Positions 35,476-44,509 of a stretch of 64,000 nucleotides of DNA are shown piece after piece. Location of the stretch: positions 1,922,001 to 1,986,000 of the forward strand of contig CP119308.1 in NCBI GenBank assembly GCA_029203165.1. The letters are read 5' to 3'. The position numbers and the translations under genes are program-made. Source of the DNA: Candidatus Microbacterium colombiense (GTDB lineage: Bacteria > Actinomycetota > Actinomycetes > Actinomycetales > Microbacteriaceae). The notes beneath the pieces are model-generated. The model saw only the letters and a list, made by a program, of their open reading frames with translations. It did no database searches and was not told the DNA's origin. Numbering within the stretch: the first letter of the stretch is position 1; the number at the start of each line of letters is the position of its first letter.

Positions 35476-35982
35476 GGAGGACACCGGGGCGCGCAGATCG
35501 AGCACCCACTCGTTGATCGTCAGGTCGGCGCTGCGGAAGGTCTCGGTGGAGCTGCCCACGAGTGCGAAGCCGGCGCGCCGGCAGATCGCGTTGGATGCCG
35601 GGTTCGCGGTCTCGGGGAATGCGACGAGCCAGTGCCTGGCATCCTGGTGCCGGTGGATCTCCTCGAGCAGCGCGGCGAGCGCGCGGCCCGCGATACCGTG
35701 GCCCTGCGCCTCGGGAAGGACGAACCATCCGGTCTCGAAGGCGGGTTCCTGCTTCCAGGTCGTCTTCCAGAATCCGATGGAGCCGACCGCGTGCCCGCCC
35801 CGCAGGATGACGAACATCTGGGCCTCTCCGCTCGTCAGACAGCGGAGATATCGCGCATGGCGGTCGGCGACCTCGGTATCGCTCTCCGGCCCGTTCAAGT
35901 GCGTCGTCATCTCGACGGTGTTCGCTCGGTGCAGGAGTGCGAGGTCACCGGCATCCCACAGCCGCAGAGTGATGTCGTCCAT
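35473..35982 (-). CDS. GNAT family N-acetyltransferase (RimJ/RimL-like)
   Basis: A 169-aa transferase of the Acetyltransf_3 type: ITLRLWDAGDLALLHRANT, VGSIGFWKTTW, ETGWFVLPEAQGHGIAGRAL containing the CoA loop, and ANPASNAICRRAGFALVG. This subgroup acetylates N-termini, aminoglycosides or small amines; the acceptor here is unknown. It ends only 9 bp before the DapA-like gene and may be cotranscribed with it. Confidence 0.83.
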   Translation of the reverse strand: MDDITLRLWDAGDLALLHRANTVEMTTHLNGPESDTEVADRHARYLRCLTSGEAQMFVILRGGHAVGSIGFWKTTWKQEPAFETGWFVLPEAQGHGIAGRALAALLEEIHRHQDARHWLVAFPETANPASNAICRRAGFALVGSSTETFRSADLTINEWVLDLRAPVSS

Positions 35983-36047
35983 TCGTCGAGGGTGCCATAC
36001 ACCGCCGACATCGCGGCAGCGCGCCCCCGTCGCAGGAAACCGGCGTC

Positions 36048-36833
36048 TCAGACCCCGGAGCGGCGCAAGGGGGGAGCGCCCTGCAGGCGTCGCTTGGCGC
36101 GGATGTACGTCGCCGGTGTCGAACCGAACACGTGGCGGAACGCCTTGATGAAGCCGGTCGGTGTGCGGTAGCCGACGAGCTCCGCAGTGTCCTGCACCGC
36201 GTGTCCTTCGACGAGCAGCCGTTCAGCCGCGTAGACCCTCGCGCGGGTGCGCCATTGGCTGAAGCTGAGACCGGTGTCGGCGAGGAACGCCCGATGGAGG
36301 GTCTTCGTGCTGAGGTCGAGGTGACGGGCCCACTCCTCGAGGTCGCGGCTGTCCTGAGGGTCATCGAGTATCGCCTCGGCGACCACCCGGGCACGCGCGT
36401 CCGCCGGCACCGCCAATGCGTCGTAGCTCTCGTTCGTCGATGACAGGATCTGTGTCAGCAGAGCGAGGGATGCCTGCAGGCGCGCTTCCTGAACCTGATG
36501 GGCGCACAGGCTCTGCACCACGGCCACGGCGACGGCGTCAGCGGGGAGCACGAGCGGCCGGCTCCAGCGCTGCTCGGGGAGCCGGAGTGAGGGGGCGAGG
36601 TAGAGGCTGAACATCTCGGAGGCGCCCGACATCTGCATCTCGTGCTCCACGAGCCCGGGGATCCAGGCGAAGTGATCGCCATGGAGGTGCCAGCGGGAGT
36701 CTCCGACGCGGATGCGCGCGCCGCCGGGAATCCACGCCAACTGGTCGGCATCGTGCGAATGTGGTTCGAAATACTGATCGGGGAGAACGAACTCGCGATG
36801 CGCCTCGAGATTCTCGTATGTCCTTCCAGGCAC
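36048..36833 (-). CDS. AraC family transcriptional regulator
   Basis: A 261-aa regulator with an N-terminal cupin sensor (EPHSHDADQLAWIPGGARIRVGD, HFAWIPGLVEHEM) and a C-terminal double HTH at about residues 160-255 (LEEWARHLDLSTKTLHRAFLADTGLSFSQWRTRARVYAA, VGYRTPTGFIKAFRHVFGSTPATY). It is divergent from the siderophore importer. AraC regulators next to such importers typically sense the ferric siderophore and activate uptake, which is the likely role here. Confidence 0.85.
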   Translation of the reverse strand: MPGRTYENLEAHREFVLPDQYFEPHSHDADQLAWIPGGARIRVGDSRWHLHGDHFAWIPGLVEHEMQMSGASEMFSLYLAPSLRLPEQRWSRPLVLPADAVAVAVVQSLCAHQVQEARLQASLALLTQILSSTNESYDALAVPADARARVVAEAILDDPQDSRDLEEWARHLDLSTKTLHRAFLADTGLSFSQWRTRARVYAAERLLVEGHAVQDTAELVGYRTPTGFIKAFRHVFGSTPATYIRAKRRLQGAPPLRRSGV

Positions 36834-36935
36834 AGCGCGCTCGTTTCATTCCGCAGATTTCGGGTGTGGATCGTTCTGAACGGACGCGATGAGTGATATT
36901 CATGACGATTCCTGTCTGTTCAGGATGGTAGCAAA

Positions 36936-36954
36936 TTAGGTAAGCCTTTACTAT
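36936..36954. promoter_or_regulatory. Probable DtxR/IdeR iron box
   Basis: TTAGGTAAGCCTTTACTAT agrees with the 19-bp DtxR consensus (TTAGGTTAGGCTAACCTAA) at 13 positions, with the left half TTAGGT exact. It lies 45 bp before the siderophore-binding protein gene, where iron-loaded repressor would shut off the operon. Confidence 0.6.
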
Positions 36955-36998
36955 GTTGGTGCCTCGTCACCCGTGCGTTTTCTTCCCTGAGGAGCTCC

Positions 36999-38045
36999 AT
37001 GTCCCGCCCGTTCCGGCGCGCCCCCCGAACGCTCATCGCGTTCGCCACCCTGATTCTCGCCGCCTCGTCGATCACCGCATGCGCGGCCCCTCAGAGCGCG
37101 GCCGACAACGCTTCCGCGGAGTCGAGCTCCGACGCCTATCCCGTGACCGTCGAACACGTCTACGGAGAGACGACCATCGACGAGAAGCCCCAGCGCATCG
37201 TCGCTCTCGGCTGGTATTCGCTCGATGTCGTCGCCGCGCTCGGTGAGGTACCGGTCGCTGTCGAAGACTTCAGCTGGGGCAACGTCGACACGTATCTCCC
37301 GTGGTTCGCCGACAAGGTCGACGAACTCGGCGGCGAGCTTCCCGAGATCATCCAGTTCACGGACGCGGGGGAGTACGACTTCGAGCAGATCCTGGCGCTC
37401 GCACCGGATGTCATCCTCGCCAATCACTCCGGCATCAGCGAGACCGTGTACAAACGGCTGACGGAGATCGCCCCCACCGTGGCATTCGCCGAATCGACGT
37501 GGGCATCGGATCGGGAACAGCTGACTCTCACGATCGGGGCTGTGCTCGACAAGGAGCAGGAAGCCCAGCAGCTTCTCGACGATGCCGACGCGGCGATCGC
37601 GTCCGCCGCGGAAGCGCATCCGGAATTCCAGGGGATCGTCTTCACCTACGGGTGGTTCCTGGGAGAGGGCGAGACGTCTCTGGGACTGTACCTTCCGCGC
37701 GACCCTCGGGTTCCGCTCCTCGAGCAGCTCGGCTTCACCTCCTCACCCGACGTCGCCGCACTCGAGGACACGACGAAGGAGTTCTACGCGAACGTCAGCC
37801 TCGAGGAACTCGGAGACATCGAGTCGCAGTTCCACGTGGGCTGGGTGAACACGCCCGCCGACGTCGACCACACGCTGTCCGACCCCCTGATCTCACGGTG
37901 GGCGCCGGTCGCGGCGGACTCCTACTACTTCTTCGAGGACCAGCGTCTCGCCTGGGCGACCACGGCGCCCAGCGTGCTCAGCATCCCGTCGACGATCGAC
38001 GATCTCGCTGACGCGCTCGCGAGCGCGGTCCCCGCCGCGAACTGA
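36999..38045 (+). CDS. Iron-siderophore ABC transporter substrate-binding lipoprotein
   Basis: A 348-aa FecB/FepB-like receptor. The signal peptide ends in lipobox ITAC (Cys at residue 28), followed by an Asn/Ser-rich linker and the TroA-like fold: RIVALGWYSLDVVAALG, FEQILALAPDVILANHS, SIPSTIDDLADAL. The ligand is probably a hydroxamate or catecholate siderophore, not defined by sequence. GAGGAGCTCC precedes the ATG. It is the first gene of a four-gene operon below an iron box. Confidence 0.9.
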   Translation: MSRPFRRAPRTLIAFATLILAASSITACAAPQSAADNASAESSSDAYPVTVEHVYGETTIDEKPQRIVALGWYSLDVVAALGEVPVAVEDFSWGNVDTYLPWFADKVDELGGELPEIIQFTDAGEYDFEQILALAPDVILANHSGISETVYKRLTEIAPTVAFAESTWASDREQLTLTIGAVLDKEQEAQQLLDDADAAIASAAEAHPEFQGIVFTYGWFLGEGETSLGLYLPRDPRVPLLEQLGFTSSPDVAALEDTTKEFYANVSLEELGDIESQFHVGWVNTPADVDHTLSDPLISRWAPVAADSYYFFEDQRLAWATTAPSVLSIPSTIDDLADALASAVPAAN

Positions 38046-38048
38046 TCC

Positions 38049-39092
38049 TTGTCCACGCTGTCCAGCCGCGCCGCGGAACGCCCTGTGGCGTTCCGCGGCG
38101 CAGCAGCGCGAAGTGCGGGCCTCATCGTCGCGATCGTGGTTCTCCTGATCGCCGTTCTGCTCAGTCTGATGGTCGGCGCCAAGTCGTTGGCACCGCCGAC
38201 GGTGATCGCCGCCCTGATCGACTTCGATGGCTCCGACGCGCAGGCGATCGTGCGTGACTCTCGTCTGCCTCGGACGATCGTGGGGTTGGTCGTCGGCCCG
38301 GCGCTCGGCGTATGCGGAGCGCTGATCCAGGCGTTCACGAGGAACCCGCTCGCCGACCCTGGAATTCTCGGGGTCAATGCCGGTGCGACCTTCGCCGTCA
38401 CCATCGGTGTCGGTCTGCTCGGTGTTCGCGGGCCGAACTCCTACGTATGGTTCGCGCTGATCGGCGCCCTTCTCGTGACACTTGTCGTGTATCTGATCGG
38501 GGCGTCCGGGCGTGGAGGGCCGTCAGCAGGGCGGATGACCCTTGCTGGAGTCGCGATCGGGGCAGTCTTGAGCGGCGTCACGTCGATCGTGATGCTCAAG
38601 AACATGGAGGTGTTCACCACCCTGCGGTTCTGGGGTCTCGGAAGCCTCGGTGGGCGCGACGAGAGCGCGGTGGCGATCATCGCGCCGTTCATCGCGGTCG
38701 GTCTCGTCATCTCATTCCTGGTCGCCCGCCCTCTCAACGCCATCGCGCTCGGTGACGACCTCGGAAGAACGCTGGGGGCGGGCCTGATCCGCACCCGCGT
38801 CATCTCGATCATCGGTGTGACGATCCTCGCCGGCGGGGCGACCGCCCTTGCGGGCCCGATCGCCTTCATCGGGTTGATGGTTCCGCACGCGGTCCGCTGG
38901 TTCACCGGACCCGATCAGCGCTGGATCATCGCGTTCTCCGCGGTCGTGGCGCCGAGCATGCTGCTGCTCTCCGACGTGATCGGCAGGGTCGTGCTCCCCA
39001 CCGGGGAACTGCAGGTGAGCATCGTGACCGCCGTGCTGGGCGCTCCGGTGCTGATCGCGCTCGCGCGTCGGAAGCGGGTGAGCGGACTGTGA
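38049..39092 (+). CDS. Iron-siderophore ABC transporter permease (FecCD family)
   Basis: A 347-aa membrane protein with about nine helices. FecCD hallmarks: RLPRTIVGLVVGPALGVCGALIQAFTRNPLADPGILGVNAG, the cytoplasmic coupling loop, and FIGLMVPHAVRWFTGPDQRW. It is taken from the TTG at 38049, 3 bp after the preceding stop; the ribosome site is poor, so an internal start a few codons later is possible. It pairs with the next permease to form a heterodimeric channel. Confidence 0.9.
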   Translation: MSTLSSRAAERPVAFRGAAARSAGLIVAIVVLLIAVLLSLMVGAKSLAPPTVIAALIDFDGSDAQAIVRDSRLPRTIVGLVVGPALGVCGALIQAFTRNPLADPGILGVNAGATFAVTIGVGLLGVRGPNSYVWFALIGALLVTLVVYLIGASGRGGPSAGRMTLAGVAIGAVLSGVTSIVMLKNMEVFTTLRFWGLGSLGGRDESAVAIIAPFIAVGLVISFLVARPLNAIALGDDLGRTLGAGLIRTRVISIIGVTILAGGATALAGPIAFIGLMVPHAVRWFTGPDQRWIIAFSAVVAPSMLLLSDVIGRVVLPTGELQVSIVTAVLGAPVLIALARRKRVSGL

Positions 39093-40132
39093 GTGACCTC
39101 ATGATCGATCCTGCGCCGCGGATTCTCGCGCTGCGGGTCGGACCCGGAATCTGGCGAATCGAACTGCGCACGCTGGTCGTGCGTCTCGTGCTCGTGATGC
39201 TGGTGCTCGCTCTCGCTGCCGCGGCCCTGACGATCGGCACCTATCAGCTCGACATCTCCCAGGTGGTCGCCGCCCTCACAGGCGGTGGAGAGGACAACGT
39301 CCGCAAACTCGTGCTCGAATGGCGCCTACCCCGGGTGCTCTTCGCCGTGCTCGGCGGTCTCGCGCTGGGAGTGAGCGGGGCGATCTTCCAATCACTCACC
39401 CGCAACCCGCTCGGCAGTCCCGACGTCATCGGCTTCGACGCTGGGTCGTACTCAGGCGCACTCATCGTGATGCTCGTGCTGGGTAGCGCGTCGTATGCCA
39501 TGATCGCCACCGGAGCAGTCATCGGCGGTGTCATCACCGCTCTGTTGGTGTATCTGCTCGCCTATCGCCGTGGCATCCAGGGCTTCCGCTTCATCATCGT
39601 CGGCATCGGGGTCTCCGCCTTCCTCGTCGGTATCAACAGCTATCTGCTGATCAGCACGGGTGCGCAGGAGGCACGTGCCGCGGTGGCGTGGGGCTTCGGA
39701 TCCTTCTCAGCGCTCGGCTACGAGCAGCTCCTACCCTTCAGCATCGTGTTGATCGTGATCCTCCCGCTCGTGGCGATGCTGTGGCGTGGGTTCTCGCAGC
39801 TCGAACTCGGCGACGATGCGGCCAGGGCGGTCGGGGTGGGCGTGGAACGCACCAGGTTGGCGACGACAGTCCTGGGGGTGGCTCTCACCGCCATCGTGAC
39901 GGCGGCAGCGGGACCCATCTCGTTCGTCGCGCTCGTCGCGCCGCAGGTCGCACGGCGGCTCGTGCGCTCGCCCGGGCTCGACCTGGTGAGCGCCGGCATC
40001 ATGGGTGCCGCGCTCATGCTCGCGGCGGATTTCATCGGGCAGCGGATCGACATCACGGTCGGTCTGGTCACTGTCGTTCTCGGCGGAGGGTACTTCGCCT
40101 GGTTGCTCATCAGAGAAGGATTCCGTCGATGA
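39089..40132 (+). CDS. Iron-siderophore ABC transporter permease (FecCD family)
   Basis: A second 347-aa FecCD subunit: EWRLPRVLFAVLGGLALGVSGAIFQSLTRNPLGSPDVIGFDAG and ISFVALVAPQVARRL mark the family. The GTG start overlaps the previous stop (GTGA), and its stop overlaps the ATPase start (ATGA). ATG at 39101 is an alternative start. Confidence 0.9.
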   Translation: MSDLMIDPAPRILALRVGPGIWRIELRTLVVRLVLVMLVLALAAAALTIGTYQLDISQVVAALTGGGEDNVRKLVLEWRLPRVLFAVLGGLALGVSGAIFQSLTRNPLGSPDVIGFDAGSYSGALIVMLVLGSASYAMIATGAVIGGVITALLVYLLAYRRGIQGFRFIIVGIGVSAFLVGINSYLLISTGAQEARAAVAWGFGSFSALGYEQLLPFSIVLIVILPLVAMLWRGFSQLELGDDAARAVGVGVERTRLATTVLGVALTAIVTAAAGPISFVALVAPQVARRLVRSPGLDLVSAGIMGAALMLAADFIGQRIDITVGLVTVVLGGGYFAWLLIREGFRR

Positions 40133-40941
40133 CTCAGACCCCCTCCAGTCGCCTGCGTGCGGCAGGTGTGACGATCGGCTACGACCGTCGCATCATCTCC
40201 ACCGATCTCTCGGTGGACATTCCCGACGGCTCCTTCACGGTGATCGTCGGTCCCAATGCCTGCGGGAAGTCGACGCTGCTGCGGGCGCTGTCGCGGCTCA
40301 TCCAGCCGGACGCGGGTGATGTCGTGCTCGATGGGAAATCGATCCACGACTACCGCGCGAAGGAGGTCGCGCGGCGAGTCGGCCTGCTTCCGCAGAGCTC
40401 GCTCGCGCCCGATGGGATCCGCGTGGCCGATCTGGTCGCCCGCGGTCGCTACCCGCACCAGACGATGCTGCGGCCCTGGTCGGACGACGATGAACGAGCG
40501 GTCGCCGATGCGATGTCGGCCACGGGCGTCACGGAGCTGGCGGGCAGACTCGTCGACGAGCTCTCGGGCGGGCAGAGACAGCGTGTCTGGGTGGCGATGG
40601 TGCTCGCTCAGCAGACGCCGCTGCTCCTACTGGACGAACCGACGACCTTCCTCGACATCGCCCACCAGATCGAACTGCTCGAGCTGCTCACCGACCTTCA
40701 CGAGACGGGGAGCACGCTGGTCGCCGTGCTGCACGACCTGAACCACGCTGCCCGCTATGCCACGCACCTGATCGCCATGAAGGACGGAGCTGTCGTCGCG
40801 GAGGGGGCGCCCGCCGATATCGTCACCGCGCAGCTGGTCGAGGAAGTCTTCGGGCTGGCGTGCGTCGTGGTTCCCGATCCCATCACCGGTAAGCCGAGTG
40901 TGGTGCCGATCGGCAGGCAACGCGCGCAACGCACCAGTTGA
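40129..40941 (+). CDS. Iron-siderophore ABC transporter ATP-binding protein
   Basis: A 270-aa FepC-type ATPase that powers the importer. Walker A is GPNACGKST, the signature motif LSGGQRQR, Walker B LLLLDEPTTFLD, and the switch His in VLHDLNHAARYA. It overlaps the upstream permease by ATGA and completes the receptor-permease-permease-ATPase set. Confidence 0.94.
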   Translation: MTQTPSSRLRAAGVTIGYDRRIISTDLSVDIPDGSFTVIVGPNACGKSTLLRALSRLIQPDAGDVVLDGKSIHDYRAKEVARRVGLLPQSSLAPDGIRVADLVARGRYPHQTMLRPWSDDDERAVADAMSATGVTELAGRLVDELSGGQRQRVWVAMVLAQQTPLLLLDEPTTFLDIAHQIELLELLTDLHETGSTLVAVLHDLNHAARYATHLIAMKDGAVVAEGAPADIVTAQLVEEVFGLACVVVPDPITGKPSVVPIGRQRAQRTS

Positions 40942-40962
40942 TCGGGTCGGAGGCCGGTGGAG

Positions 40963-41532
40963 TCAGCCGGTCCACTCGATCAGCACGAGCCCCTGTCTCG
41001 TGTCGGCCAGCTTCACCCAGCCGTCGTGGAAGAGATACGTCATGCCGTATCCGTCATCGTCGGTGCCCATCGAGAACTGAGGGTCTTCCGTGAGGTAGGT
41101 GCCCTCGGGGCCGTCCTCGCGCGTCCACCCGGATGCCAGCAGGGCGGCCTGGGCCGAGGCTGCCTCGTCGGCGCTGATCTCAGACCAGCCGTAGAGCTGT
41201 CCATGGTCGGAACCCACGCTGTAGTCCGCCCAGAAGCACAGCAGCCCGGCCGTGAGATCGACGTCGCCGATCACGAAGTCCTTCGGCTTCGCGCTCCAGC
41301 CGGCTTCGGTCAGTGCGGTGACGGTGCCCTCGGAGATCATCGATTCGCAGCTGATCTCCGCGGCGGGCGTCTCCGGCGCATCGGTGAGTACAGGCTCAGG
41401 ACTCGCCGCGGGACTCGAGGGCTCGGCGGAAGGGCGGGGGCTGGCAGCGGGTGCGGAAGGCTGCGCACACGACGTGAGAACGACGAGCAACAGCAGCGCG
41501 CCTGCGGCGGCGGGCATCATGCGGGAGATCAT
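40963..41532 (-). CDS. Putative lipoprotein of unknown function
   Basis: A 189-aa protein with a signal peptide ending in lipobox LTSC (Cys ~22), a Pro/Ser/Ala-rich linker (residues 23-58), and a C-terminal domain with two Cys (ISCESM and LLCFWADY) that could form a disulfide. I recognise no family. It is convergent with the siderophore ATPase and 19 bp from the HisN-like gene, with which it may be cotranscribed. Confidence 0.65.
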   Translation of the reverse strand: MISRMMPAAAGALLLLVVLTSCAQPSAPAASPRPSAEPSSPAASPEPVLTDAPETPAAEISCESMISEGTVTALTEAGWSAKPKDFVIGDVDLTAGLLCFWADYSVGSDHGQLYGWSEISADEAASAQAALLASGWTREDGPEGTYLTEDPQFSMGTDDDGYGMTYLFHDGWVKLADTRQGLVLIEWTG

Positions 41533-41551
41533 CGCGGGCCTCGTCGGGGTG

Positions 41552-42349
41552 TCAGTCGTGCAGCAGTGCCAGGAAGGCGTCGTGGAGAACGCCGTTGGTT
41601 GCGAGTGTCGAGCGGTCGGAGATCGTCTCGACTCCGTCGAACGAGGTCATCCGCCCACCTGCCTCGCGGACGATCGGGACGGCCGCGGCGATGTCGTACT
41701 CCTTGACGTCGAACTCCGCCACCATCTCGAGCCTGCCCTCTGCGAGCAGCATGTAGGGGTAGACGTCCCCGTAGGCGCGGTCTCGCCACACGCGCTCGGC
41801 GACGCGGAGCAGCTGCTCCCGGTGACCGGCGTCCACCCACTGGGTGATGCTCTGGAAGCTCACGCTCGCCTCGTCCAGGGTGTCGACGGTGGATGCCTGG
41901 AGCCGACGTGGCCCGTCGGCGGTCGCGGTCCATGCCCCCGCGCCCGCGGACGCCCACCAGCGCCGTCCGAGCGCGGGCATGCTGACGACGCCGACCTGGG
42001 GGACTCCCTCGATCGCGAGGGCGATCATCGTGCCCCACAGCGGAACGCCGCGGAGGAAGTTTGCCGTGCCGTCGATCGGGTCGATGACCCACTGCCGATG
42101 GGTGTCGCCTTGGGCTCCGAATTCCTCGCCGAAGATGCCATCATCCGGACGTTCCACCGCGAGCAGATCGCGGATCGCTCGCTCTGTCGCGAGGTCGGCA
42201 TCGGTGACGTGCGAGCTGTCGGCCTTGGTCGAGATCTCGAGGTCGGAGGCGTCGAATCGCACCAGCGACTGTGCATCGGCGGCATCGGCGAGTCTGAGCG
42301 CGAGCGCGAGGTCGTTGCGGAAGGCGTCAGCGGGGGAGGAGACGGTCAC
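41552..42349 (-). CDS. hisN: Inositol monophosphatase family protein, probable histidinol-phosphatase HisN
   Basis: A 265-aa Mg-dependent phosphatase. Metal ligands are seen in GEEFG and WVIDPIDGTANFLRG (residue ~87) and in EYDIAAAVPIVREAGG. The wording of the motifs resembles actinobacterial HisN, which dephosphorylates histidinol phosphate; inositol phosphatase activity is the alternative. The start is the GTG at 42349, 6 bases after TATCCT, so the frame extending far upstream is not used. Confidence 0.8.
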   Translation of the reverse strand: MTVSSPADAFRNDLALALRLADAADAQSLVRFDASDLEISTKADSSHVTDADLATERAIRDLLAVERPDDGIFGEEFGAQGDTHRQWVIDPIDGTANFLRGVPLWGTMIALAIEGVPQVGVVSMPALGRRWWASAGAGAWTATADGPRRLQASTVDTLDEASVSFQSITQWVDAGHREQLLRVAERVWRDRAYGDVYPYMLLAEGRLEMVAEFDVKEYDIAAAVPIVREAGGRMTSFDGVETISDRSTLATNGVLHDAFLALLHD

Positions 42350-42355
42350 GCTCTC

Positions 42356-42361
42356 AGGATA
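42356..42361 (-). promoter_or_regulatory. -10 element, leaderless start of hisN
   Basis: TATCCT, 6 bases before the GTG at 42349. Confidence 0.5.
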
Positions 42362-42434
42362 GTCGCCGGCATGCTGCGCCCCGTCGTGCGGCGTCATGAA
42401 GCCGTCAGCGATCCACCGTCGAGACGCAGAAAGC

Positions 42435-42470
42435 AGAAAAGCCCCGAAAACTGGCGAGAGTTTTCGAGGC
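42435..42470 (-). terminator. Intrinsic terminator of tRNA-Lys
   Basis: On the minus strand a 12-bp stem with one mismatch/wobble (GCCTCGAAAACT / AGTTTTCGGGGC) around a 6-base loop ends in TTTT, beginning 8 bases after the tRNA. Confidence 0.85.
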
Positions 42471-42477
42471 TGATCCG

Positions 42478-42550
42478 TGCACCCCCTCGGACTTGAACCG
42501 AGAACCCACTGATTAAGAGTCAGTTGCTCTGCCGATTGAGCTAGAGGTGC
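42478..42550 (-). tRNA. tRNA-Lys (CTT anticodon)
   Basis: 73 nt. The acceptor GCACCTC pairs with GGGGTGC, with discriminator A and no encoded CCA. The anticodon stem ACTGA/TCAGT carries loop CTCTTAA, giving CTT; the T arm CTCGG-TTCAAGT-CCGAG is canonical. A dedicated terminator follows. Confidence 0.97.
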
Positions 42551-42834
42551 GTCTTCCGGGGATGACCCCGGCCGAGGAATTACATTACCAGTCCTGCGGC
42601 GGCACGCGAAATCGGGGCGGGTGTGCGCTGCATCCCGCGCGTGGCGAACCCGGTCGCGCGGGGCCCGAGGCGTGCGCGAGCCATCATGACGGCGATGTGA
42701 CGCCGTATCGGTCGGTTGTGCGGAAGTTCCCACGAGAGTACCGGTATTTCGCGTAACGAACCGGTCATTCCGTGGTCTCATTACCGGGGTCTCTGCGCAG
42801 GCAGAGTCGACAAGGTGACTGGAGGACAACACCT

Positions 42835-44379
42835 ATGCGAAAACGAGAAGTGCGATCTTCGCGCATGAGAAAGCTCGGGGCGATCGTCGCGACGGCGATC
42901 GTCGCGGTCACGACGGTCGGAGGAATCGGGGCGACGGCAGCAGTCGCGGCGGACTACGACTATCCCGGAGCCATCGACCCGGCATCCATCGTGGTGACCA
43001 CGACCGATGGCAGCCCGGACACGACCGTCGACGAAAGACTCCGGATCGACGCCGCGTGGAGCGTGCCGGACGGGGCTGTGGGCGGTCAGACCTTCGGGTT
43101 CACTCTGCCGACGCAGTTCGCAGGCTTCACGGGTTCCTTCGCGGTTCCCGCGCAGGACGATCCGACGCAGACCGTCGCGAAATGCACGGTCTCCACCGGT
43201 CGGCCACCCGTGGTGACGTGCACACTCACGGACTACGTCGACGGTCGCTCCGACATCTCCGGTTCACTGTGGTTCCAGGTCACGGCAGCCGAGGAGACGA
43301 CGAGCACGACCGTGGACTTCACCGTCGACGGAACGGTGACGCCGGTAGCCATCCCCGGCGGCGCGATCGTCGGTGAAGAGCTGCCGACCGTGCCCGAGAA
43401 GTGGTCCTGGCAGACGGCAGACGGCAGACTCGCGTGGCAGTTGCTCATTCCCGGCGCCGGGTTCGCCGACGCTGATCCACTGATCATCGATGACACTCTC
43501 ACCCCCGCCGGTGCGGGTTTCGCCGAGCACCACAACGTCGACGACGCGCTCTCGGTGTGGAGCACGAACTCCGCCGGCACGGATCGTCGACCGGTGACCG
43601 CGTGGACCGGCGGCTGGAATGACAGCGGCACCGCTTTCCATCTGGAGATCGCCGGCCCGATCGATCCCGCGCGCCTCTACTCCGTGCGGTACTACACGGT
43701 GCCGAGTGCGCCGGCGAACGGGGACTCCTTCGGCAACGTCGCGAACATCGGCGGGGTCGTCGTGCGCGACACCGAGGTCTGGACCGGGGCCGGCGGAGGT
43801 GCAGGAACCGGCCAGACTCCGGGAATGTTCTCGATCCAGAAGGTTCTCGCGGGCGACGCGACCGCTGTCATTCCCGATGGCACGACGTTCGAGGTCGCGT
43901 ACTCCTACGGCAACCCTGTCGTGCGCAAGGAGCTCGAGGTGACGGTCGGTGGTCCGACGTCGAGCATCTCGCTCCCGCGGGGCACGGTCGTCACGCTCGA
44001 AGAGATCGATCTGCCGACGCTCGCCGGCGTGACCTGGGGAACACCGAGCTTCAGCGGAACCGGAGTGCGCAGTCTCGAACAGGGGAAGGCGGAGGTGACC
44101 ATCGTCACCGGTGCCACCGTCGCGATCACGCTCACGAACACCGCGGCGCGGGTGGAGGTTCCGCCGACCACGCCGCCGACGACAACGCCGCCGCCGACGA
44201 CCGTGAAGACGCCTCCGGCGACTCCACCGTCCGAGCTCCCGCTCACGAGCGGGCTCGCGTCGACCGGATCAGATGTTCCCTCGGGACTCCTGTGGGCTGG
44301 GGGAGTCATCATGCTTCTCGGGCTGGCGTTGACCGGCGGCGCGGCACTGCGCCGGCGCGGAGCGCACCGCGACGAGTAG
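42835..44379 (+). CDS. LAxTG cell-wall-anchored surface protein with DUF5979-like domain
   Basis: A 514-aa exported protein. The signal peptide is cleaved near AVAA (residue ~39). Residues 45-320 are beta-rich adhesin-like modules (SDR/collagen-binding-like fold), residues ~328-440 match DUF5979 (MFSIQKVLAG, SISLPRGTVVTLEE, ATVAITLTNTA), followed by a Pro/Thr linker and the sorting signal LASTG (residue ~472), a hydrophobic helix and RRRGAHRDE. LAxTG is the class E sortase motif common in high-GC actinobacteria. GGAGGA precedes the ATG at 42835. No sortase is encoded in the window. An adhesion role is inferred. Confidence 0.8.
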   Translation: MRKREVRSSRMRKLGAIVATAIVAVTTVGGIGATAAVAADYDYPGAIDPASIVVTTTDGSPDTTVDERLRIDAAWSVPDGAVGGQTFGFTLPTQFAGFTGSFAVPAQDDPTQTVAKCTVSTGRPPVVTCTLTDYVDGRSDISGSLWFQVTAAEETTSTTVDFTVDGTVTPVAIPGGAIVGEELPTVPEKWSWQTADGRLAWQLLIPGAGFADADPLIIDDTLTPAGAGFAEHHNVDDALSVWSTNSAGTDRRPVTAWTGGWNDSGTAFHLEIAGPIDPARLYSVRYYTVPSAPANGDSFGNVANIGGVVVRDTEVWTGAGGGAGTGQTPGMFSIQKVLAGDATAVIPDGTTFEVAYSYGNPVVRKELEVTVGGPTSSISLPRGTVVTLEEIDLPTLAGVTWGTPSFSGTGVRSLEQGKAEVTIVTGATVAITLTNTAARVEVPPTTPPTTTPPPTTVKTPPATPPSELPLTSGLASTGSDVPSGLLWAGGVIMLLGLALTGGAALRRRGAHRDE

Positions 44380-44509
44380 ACGAGGCACGACGAAGCCTCG
44401 CCCAGACGACGGTCGTGAGATCGACGCCTCGGGCGAGGCTTTCCTCGCGTGCAGGAGTTGGCGCGGGTTGCTCATGCCGGCGACGTGAGTGGCATCCGCG
44501 GTGCGGGGT

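Noticed and set aside
44154..44240. Short tandem CCG/ACG-rich repeat
   Set aside because: It encodes the Pro/Thr wall-spanning linker of the LAxTG protein and is not a separate repeat element.
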